A program made the translations under genes and the position numbers. This document shows, piece by piece, positions 57,601-64,000 of a stretch of DNA of 64,000 bases. Below the pieces are notes generated by a model, which searched no databases, had not been told where the DNA came from, and worked only from the letters and a program-made list of their open reading frames with translations. Position 1 is the first letter of the stretch, and each line of letters opens with the position of its first letter. The stretch comes from UBA1422 sp963676385 (lineage in GTDB: Bacteria; Bacillota; Clostridia; Peptostreptococcales; Anaerovoracaceae), in NCBI GenBank assembly GCA_963676385.2, contig CAXXMM010000014.1:580288-644287 (forward strand), read 5' to 3'.

Positions 57601-60600
57601 CCATTGTTGTTGTAGGTATTGGTGGTGGTTTCCGTGGAGGAAACCTCCCTGTTATTGTCCAAATAGGAGGTGGTCACTGAAATGGCTCTGCCTAGATAAT
57701 CATAGGTGTAGTCTACAATTTTCTGGGCTTCGGTTTCCTTGGTTACTCTGCCCATGGCGTCATATTCTGAACTGACGGCCTGAGAGACCGCCCCTGCATC
57801 GCTGGTGGTTTGCTCCTCCAACCCTTCTTCATCATAATGGGTGATGGAAGATTCGAGATCGGTTTCTCCCGAATCCTCTGTGGTGGTTTCTGCCACATCC
57901 AGATAGTCTTCTGAATAAGTATAACTTGTGACAGTACCGTCGCTGTCGCTTTGGACCGTCATATTCCCGTTGTCATCATAGGAATAGTTCGTTTCGCTTT
58001 CTGTTTCTGTGCTTCCATTGATTGTGGTGGTGACGGCGGTAGGATCATTTTCATTTTGGCTGTCAGTGTACGCGTAGGAGGTGGTTTCCGTTTTGCCGCC
58101 GGCCACGGTGGTTTCTGTGGTCACGTCTTCGTTTGCGTTATACGCGGTGGTGGTGGTTTCCGTCACCGGCTCTAAGGTGAAGTCCACAACGCCGGAGGAA
58201 GACAACGTTTCGTAGCTGCGTCCGGTAGTGGTTTGCTTCACCATTAGGGTATTGTTGCAAGGCGTATCAGACGCCGAAAAATATACATATTGGGTGGAGA
58301 TGCCGCTTGCATCGGTGCCTTCAAGGAGTTTTCCCGTGGCGTTATCCAATGTAGCAATCTCCGTATAGAACGTCTCAGAACCCAATTTTCTGGATACGGT
58401 GGTGACTTTGTTTCCACTGCCGCTTTCGCTGTAGTTCAAGGTGTAATATTCGTTATTGCTTGAAGAAGTCGGTGTATCAACCCTGCTTGCCTTATTTCCT
58501 TCATAGGTGATGGCATATCCATTGCCTTCTCCATCCTCCAGGGTACTTAGGTATCCAGCAGTATTGTATCCATAGTCAAAGGAAAGACTTTGGGTCGGTG
58601 TGGTGCTGCTACTATGAGAAGCCGTCGTCAGTTTCCCTGCGGTGGAATAGGTATAGGAAAGCAACGTGCCATCCGGCAAGGTAATGCTTTGAAGCAAATA
58701 TTTGTTTGTGGTGCTATAGGTAAACTGAATATATTTTGTCCCTTCGGAGACTACCTCGGCATTGGAAATCACCTTGCTTAGTCTTCCCAACGCGTCATAG
58801 GCATAAAAAAGTGTGCTTCCGTTAGGTTCGCTTTCCTGAAGTAGCTGCCCTGAGGCATTGAAGCTATACACCATATCACCCTTGGTGGTGATTTCATACT
58901 TGGCGGAAATCTCGGAACTAGATGGCAAAGTCAATTCATAGTCTTTGGTCTGATCACAGGTATAGGTGCCGGACGCTTCGGTAAAGGTGTAGGTGGTGCC
59001 GTCTCCTTCCCGGAAATATACTTTCCCTGCGGCGTCCGTATAAAGTTCCTTGTGATAGGAATCCAGCCAACCGCTCCCTAGCATGCTGCTTTCTTGTGAC
59101 TGACTGTTATATGTTCTTGTAAGTCCATAGTCAAATGCCAGGTTGGATAGGGAAAAATCCGTTTGAGAATACTTAAAATTTCCAAAAGCTTTTTCGATGG
59201 TTCCGCTTCCCACCGGGGTGTCAAAGGAGAAGTAGTCCAGATAGGACATACTTCCGATGCCGGCGGCAAATTCAGAAGTGTCTTTTTGGGTGCCGGACAC
59301 CTGACCGGAAACCACATTGGTGTCCACTTCCTGTCCCTGGCCGTTTTTCTTGACGGCTTTCACTTTGTAGTAGTATGTGCCACTGCCGCCGATACTGGTA
59401 TCCGCAAAATATGGGGTTTTGACCTCTGTCGAAATGAGGGTGGTGTCACTTGGAGTAAACCCTGAAGTTGTACTTCGATAGACTTTGTAATACACATTTT
59501 CAGGGATGACTCCCGGTGCATCCCAATGAAGAAGATTCTTTCCGTAGTAACCGGAAAGGGCAATGTTTGCTGGCAGATAATCCATCAAAACAACCGTGTC
59601 ATCAAGGTAATAGTTCACTGTTGCTGTTGTGGTTTTGCCCACTAAATCTATTGCCTTTAGTGTAATGGTATTGTCCCCGACTCTGGTAACGGAATTGTCG
59701 CGCAGCGTATAACTCCCCGAGTGATCCGTGGAATCTACATAAGCTTTAGGAATATCGGTGTAAGCACTCCCATTAATGCTATATTGGATTTTGCTGAAAT
59801 TGGCTTCCGTAATGGGTCCCCAGGTAATAGTGGGGCTAGTATCCGTCCCCGGGTCTATGGGTGTTGTGGGCGGGTCTATGGTGATGGTGCTAAAGGAAGG
59901 CGCGGCGCGGTCTATGTAGAAGGTTTTGGTTCCGGAAGCTCCCACAAAGCCGTTGGTATCCTTTGCCCATACTTCCATGGTATATTTCCCATCGTCAATG
60001 CCGGTCACACTAATGGAATCGGTGGTCCCGGGGGTTTTGCTTAAGGTGCCGGTTTTCACACTGGTGCCGCTAGCATTTTTAATTTTGTAATTGACGGAAT
60101 CCAGAATTGATGAGGTGCCCCCGGAATAGGTAACATTGACCTTGTTTTCACTTTCAACAAAAGAGGCTTGAGTCACCTCCGCCTCCTTGGGCTTACTGTA
60201 ATAGGTGATGACAAGTTTGGGGCGATAGGAGGTGGCCCCGGTTCGACTGCCATAGAGTTCAGCGTACTTGACGGTGCTGGTGATATTTTTCATGCACAGG
60301 CCATGGCTTACGTAGGTATCGCTGGCCAAACCCCTTATGTAGGTAAGTACCGATACGCTGTGACCGTCATTGGTGTCCCCTGAAGTGGTAAACGTACCCA
60401 TGGACGCCGAATCGATGGTCGGTTTGTTATTCCATGTAAGTTCGGAGCTGGACCAGTCTTCTGTACATCGATAAAGCCGCAGGGTCTGATTGGCGGTGCA
60501 GTTTCCTGTTTCATAAAATGAAAATTTGGCGCTGGATACGGATTTTCCAAGTACCGTTGTCTTTAAATCATACATTCTTAAATAGGTTCTGTAGTTGCCC

Positions 60601-61661
60601 AAGGTTCCTTTCCCCGAGGGCATGACTCTGGTCCCGCTGGAATAGAAGTTGGTATCGTCGTAGGAACCGTCCAGCACATAGACATCCCGAAGTCTATCGT
60701 TTCCAAGCCAAGTAGCGGTAGGATCCACCGTTACCGGATAGGCAGTATCTGGACTTTCAAGGTATGCTTCATCCAAGGTCACCGTTAGTTTGTAGGTGTC
60801 CTCCTCGTCTGTTGCCTCAATGTCATAGGTCACATCATAGCTTAAATTGTCCCCTGATGCATCGTTCATAAAGGGCGCTTCCAGACTTGCTACAATATCT
60901 TCCGTTTCTTTGTCATAAAGGGTGATGCCATTTCCAACCGGATCTTTTTTGGGCACCATGCCGGCTAAGTTTAGTGTATACTCCAGAACATTACTCTCAG
61001 GTTTTTCGCTGAGAACCACGTTTTCCTTAATCCCCTCGGGAAGGGAGGTGAGTTCAATGGCTGAATCCGTGTCTTCGGATGTATATGCTGCCTTGGTGGG
61101 CAGCATTTCAACGTCTTCGTAGGCTGTAGCGGTAGCCACATCTTTCAAGGTCACATCTACCTGATCTCCCAAGATATTTTCTGCGGTGCTATCTGTGGGC
61201 GCGAAGGATACCCCATAATCACCGTATTCCATGAGAGCCGGGGTTTCAGTGGATAGGGTTTCAGGCAGGTACTGTTTTTTATCTCCCGCTGCATTGGTGT
61301 ATGCGTATCCGTTTAGATCTTCACCTTGCAGGGTGGTATCATCTGATTTGATTTCCGTAAGGGAAGGATCATAATCCACCAGGTCTCCGTTTTTATCTTT
61401 AAAACGTACTGCATCACCGTACAGGATGGTCATCTTCTCGTTATTCCCCAAATCGTAGGTAGTGGAGCTTTCCGTGTTTTTGCTTTCAATAACTGAGGCT
61501 CCTGTAAGATCCTCCAGATTCAACTGTTCCTCAAGTGCCAGTTCTTCGTCCGTTTTGTCTGACGAACTTTCCGTCTCTGCAAAGGCTGTCATTGGGATTT
61601 GGGTTGCCACCAAAGCTACCACCATGACGGCAATCAGCATTTTCTGAAGTTTCCTAGTCAT
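54674..61661 (-). pseudogene. secreted RHS-repeat protein with papain-like C-terminal toxin (frameshifted)
   Basis: About 2,330 residues if one frameshift is repaired. From the N-terminus: signal peptide (about 1-29), a linker, a DNRLRE-type domain (about 315-440), FN3-like segments (about 455-800), and a long RHS core with many YD-type repeats (YDSDGKVTDIGY and similar). The usual RHS end (RYYDPGTGRFLSEDTY, NPINYVDPSGHD) is followed by a 165-residue C-terminal domain with GHMAVLI and RNCAWMA, which suggests a permuted papain/NlpC-like fold. The frame breaks near 57205-57215, where an extra A in ACCAATCC would explain it (repaired as FATIQNPE). If real, the toxin end is not made. Confidence 0.85.
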
Positions 61662-62089
61662 TTTCTTCCTCCCCGTTTTTTCAACTGTTACTGTGTTGTT
61701 CCTCTACTGTTTTTTCGGCCCTGCCAAAGGCAAATTGCCTTGAAGGTTCGGTTACATGCACAAAAAAAGCGCACCTAAAATGCACTTTATTTCTTCTCCG
61801 ATTTGTTTCTTGTATTCCCCAACGCCGGTCATACGAACCCCCACAAACTGTCCCGCTATTGTTACTATCAAGGTCATCTTAAATCCTTTAGAATAAAAAT
61901 ACAAGACCTTTTTTTGTTTTTTTGCGGTTGCTTCTACACATGTCTTTGGTTTTCAATCTTTTTTATGTCAGAAAATTCAACATATACTTTCGCATAAATG
62001 TAATTCAGCTTTGAAATCTCCCGGTTCTTCTTTATAACCATTGGCGGTTACATCTGTAATATTTATTACACCAAGGAGAAACAAAATGT
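61662..62089. other. 428-base region without a gene
   Basis: Upstream of rhs. Holds a small hairpin at 61766-61792 with a run of seven T residues on the minus strand (six-base stem), possibly an attenuator or the terminator of the TIR gene. 61726-61740 is a self-complementary AAGGCAAATTGCCTT. No riboswitch or coding frame recognised. Confidence 0.4.
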
Positions 62090-62240
62090 AATCAAGCGCA
62101 TGTACATGACCTACTAAGGGCAAACCGAAAGGCTAAATGTCTTTTCAAAAACCATGCTGATTAACGGCTATTTGATGTTGCGTGAAATTAAGCTGGGCTC
62201 ATGGATTATTGTTGAGGTTTAAATAATTTGCAACACTACC
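62090..62240 (+). mobile_element. IS6-like element right-end remnant
   Basis: Resembles the last 150 or so bases of the IS6-like element: GTACATGACCTACTAAGGGCAA, then GATTAACGGCTATTTGATGTTGC and TAATTTGCAACA, with many base changes. The transposase is not readable. The TIR gene ends inside it. Confidence 0.75.
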
Positions 62241-63184
62241 CCCTTCAGAACTCTTGCTACCCTTGCTCTGTCTAATCCACTTCTCCAGTTTTTCTTGATA
62301 TTTTAAATTTTCAACGACATGCTTTTCATCAACAAAATAGTGGTATCTTTCTTCATCAATGTTAAATAATACTCGGAAAACTTTTATTAATTCGGCTTGA
62401 TTTTGTGAGGCAAGTGCTGTTACACAATGCGTAAAAACAATATTATCATAATTTGAGGATTGAATTAGTCTAATTGCTACTTTTCTAAGTTCCGCATTAT
62501 TAATAACTGAAAGATGTTCAATAGCATAACTCAATTCTTCAACATGTTTATTCTGCTCTACACTTTTGATAATTATATCCCGTAATTCCACGGCATCTGA
62601 TTCATAGCAAACGGCTTTTTTGAATCGCTCGGTATCTAGCAATAGGTACTTATCCGACTTATTCAACCTGCTTTTTATATTAGTGGTTAATTCTTTATAC
62701 AAGTCTTCTTGATTTTTTTCTAAAAGATTTGTATAGGAAAAAATACACTCTTGAGAAAGAACACTGGCGGAAGCATATGGTACTCGCTTTTCTTCTAGTA
62801 TATTAGATAATCTTTCTATAAATATTTTTACCTCATCTACATTAGAAATATCGGCAATCTGATAATCTCTCATAGGAGCATATAAAATGTCTCTGTCTAT
62901 TTCACCTATGCATAATAAGAAGATTGGCTTGTCCTCTAACCAGAAAGCAGTAAACTCAGAAACGCTCCACATACTGTTCTGATATTTTGGAGTCAAAATA
63001 AATAAACCAGCTTGACATTCCTTCAATGCCTCACGTATTGCTTTTTTCCAGTCAACTCCAGCAGAGAGTTGTTCAGCCGCAGAAAAAAAACCAAGTTCCC
63101 CATGAAAGCGTTGTTCAATTGAGTATAAAGCTCTTTTGCAACAGCAGATTCAGAAAGACTGTAACTTAAAAACAATTTATACAT
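62199..63184 (-). pseudogene. TIR-domain protein, homopolymer frameshift
   Basis: Begins at ATG 63184 after GAGGTGAT (MYKLFLSYSLSESAVAKELY) and, in the next frame, continues SAAEQLSAGVDWKKAIREALKECQAGLFILTP, then WSVSEF (the Glu of TIR NADases) and a 190-residue helical region (about 62222-62800). The break is at a run of eight A (63083-63090 on the plus strand); one more base would restore FFSAAEQ. The last 12 residues are read from an IS6-like end. Probably an anti-phage or toxin-type NADase; the helical part is not recognised. Confidence 0.7.
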
Positions 63185-63581
63185 ACTATCACCTCAATTA
63201 TTAACTTTTGTAATATATTTTTGTTTATATAGTACTCATCTTTAAAATAAAACCTCAAGTTATTACAAAAGCAATACTATTTTTGTTGCAAAAATCTCCA
63301 CTCTTCCTCACAACAGCTTCAACTGATACAGAGGAACATATTAACCCTGTAGACATGTTCCCTTATACAGCCCAAACTTAATTCGTAGAGTATATTTGCA
63401 CCCAAGCAAGACTATGCGGTGGGTACTAATATGGCTTGAAACCTTGAATTTAAAACATTCCAAACATTTGCTACAGTGCCCTCCTTGACCCTTGACATCA
63501 AGACTACGGCTTCCGCAGTCGGATGCAACCAATCGCAGCGTTGCTGCTCTTGGGCATCCTTTGCATGAGACGTGCCGCTAC
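63185..63581. other. region with IS6-like left-end remnant, no gene
   Basis: 63288-63325 matches the left end of the IS6-like element (TGTTGCAAAAATCTCC and TTCCTCACAACAGCTTC). Between this and the rRNA methyltransferase gene no coding frame or RNA is recognised. With the remnant at 62090-62240 it brackets the TIR gene. Confidence 0.6.
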
Positions 63582-64000
63582 TCACTTCGTGAGTAGGGCT
63601 ACGGCTTCAACGTGCAAGGTCCAGGGGAACATGTCCACGGGGGTGGCCTCTACAAATTGATAGCCTAGGCCGGCCAGGACTTTGATGTCCCGGGCCAAGG
63701 TGGCCGGGTCGCAGGAGACGTACACAATTCGGGAGGGAACCACGGAGGCCACTGCCTCAAGGAGTGGCTGGGGGCATCCGGATCGGGGGGGATCCAAAAT
63801 CACAACGTCTGCGTTTCGGGCAATTTGGATTCCTTCTTGATCCAGTTTTTCTTCACATTCCGGGTCAAGAAGCTTTGGCAGGATTTCTTCTGCTTTGCCT
63901 AAGAGGAATCTGGCGTTGACAATTCTGTTGATGACAGCATTTCGATTGGCGTCCAAAACGGCATCCCGGGATACTTCTATGCCCAGGATGGATCCGGCAT
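63582..64000 (-). CDS. 23S rRNA (uracil-5-)-methyltransferase, RlmD/RumA type, 5' end outside window
   Basis: The C-terminal 139 residues are seen and stay in frame to the window edge (GSILGIEVSRDAVLDANRN), so the start lies beyond it. Motifs: SAM-binding ILGIEVSRDAV, DVVILDPPRSGCPQPLLEAV (motif with the active-site region), and YVSCDPATLARDIKVL with the catalytic cysteine. Ends LLTK. A housekeeping RNA m5U methyltransferase. It does not fit the accessory DNA to its left, so the island ends before 63581. Confidence 0.93.
   Translation of the reverse strand, partial: AGSILGIEVSRDAVLDANRNAVINRIVNARFLLGKAEEILPKLLDPECEEKLDQEGIQIARNADVVILDPPRSGCPQPLLEAVASVVPSRIVYVSCDPATLARDIKVLAGLGYQFVEATPVDMFPWTLHVEAVALLTK

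Noticed and set aside
63341..63532. 63-codon frame with GGHCSKCLECF
   Set aside because: No family recognised, no ribosome site, and it lies in IS-derived or intergenic DNA; not supported as a gene.

Overview
The window reads as chromosomal DNA of a low-GC anaerobic Clostridia-type Firmicute. The evidence is AT-rich intergenic DNA, strong AGGAGG ribosome sites, a c-di-GMP-I riboswitch, sigma-54 enhancer-binding regulation, many amino-acid permeases and a corrinoid methylamine system that decodes UAG. The species cannot be fixed from the sequence. The clearest special feature is a dimethylamine methyltransferase gene (mtbB, 11269-12702, minus) whose reading frame is interrupted by one UAG at the position where archaeal MtbB carries pyrrolysine. 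The frame and homology continue for 124 more residues, so the organism should carry pylT/S/B/C/D elsewhere.

Layout. 178-5397 (minus): polysaccharide or CDP-sugar locus (GtrA-like, rfbG, rfbF, two large membrane proteins); rfbF and one membrane gene each carry a one-base frameshift. 5681-6703: flavin-type oxidase-fold protein and pentapeptide-repeat protein. 6886-12702 (minus): methylamine operon mtbB - mttB-like - corrinoid protein - Na+/solute symporter - small membrane protein - unknown protein, facing a divergent ArsR-type regulator (12885-14006). 14009-17607: acetyltransferase; a secreted FN3/beta-helix protein behind a c-di-GMP-I riboswitch and terminator; DUF4256 (frameshifted) and DUF7000-like genes. 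17712-24403: APC permease plus saccharopine-dehydrogenase-like enzyme, divergent AraC regulator, ABC-F protein. 24486-28675: small housekeeping or stress genes. 28871-35967: two peptide/amino-acid type units: a sigma-54-dependent esterase plus HAAAP permease with their regulator, and an M20 peptidase plus APC permease. 36143-45590: methyltransferase, DUF5050 lipoprotein, two more amino-acid permeases with a membrane LuxR regulator, and a MATE pump with a divergent MerR regulator. 45703-49400: RhuM and Bro-N proteins, a PadR/DUF1048 operon and a DUF4085 remnant. 49470-63330: accessory island with an IS6-like element, an IS3-family element and end remnants of both, duplicated rhs fragments, a giant secreted RHS protein (54674-61661) with a probable papain-like C-terminal toxin and candidate immunity gene, and a frameshifted TIR-domain gene between IS6 remnants. 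63582-64000: 3' part of an RlmD/RumA-type rRNA methyltransferase running off the edge.

The genes suggest an amino-acid and methylamine user: five permeases are paired with catabolic enzymes or specific regulators, and methyl groups from di- and probably other methylated amines enter a corrinoid protein. The methyl acceptor enzyme (MtbA/MtgA type) is not in the window. Five separate single-base frameshifts, several in homopolymers, mean that either the assembly has indel errors or these loci are decaying.
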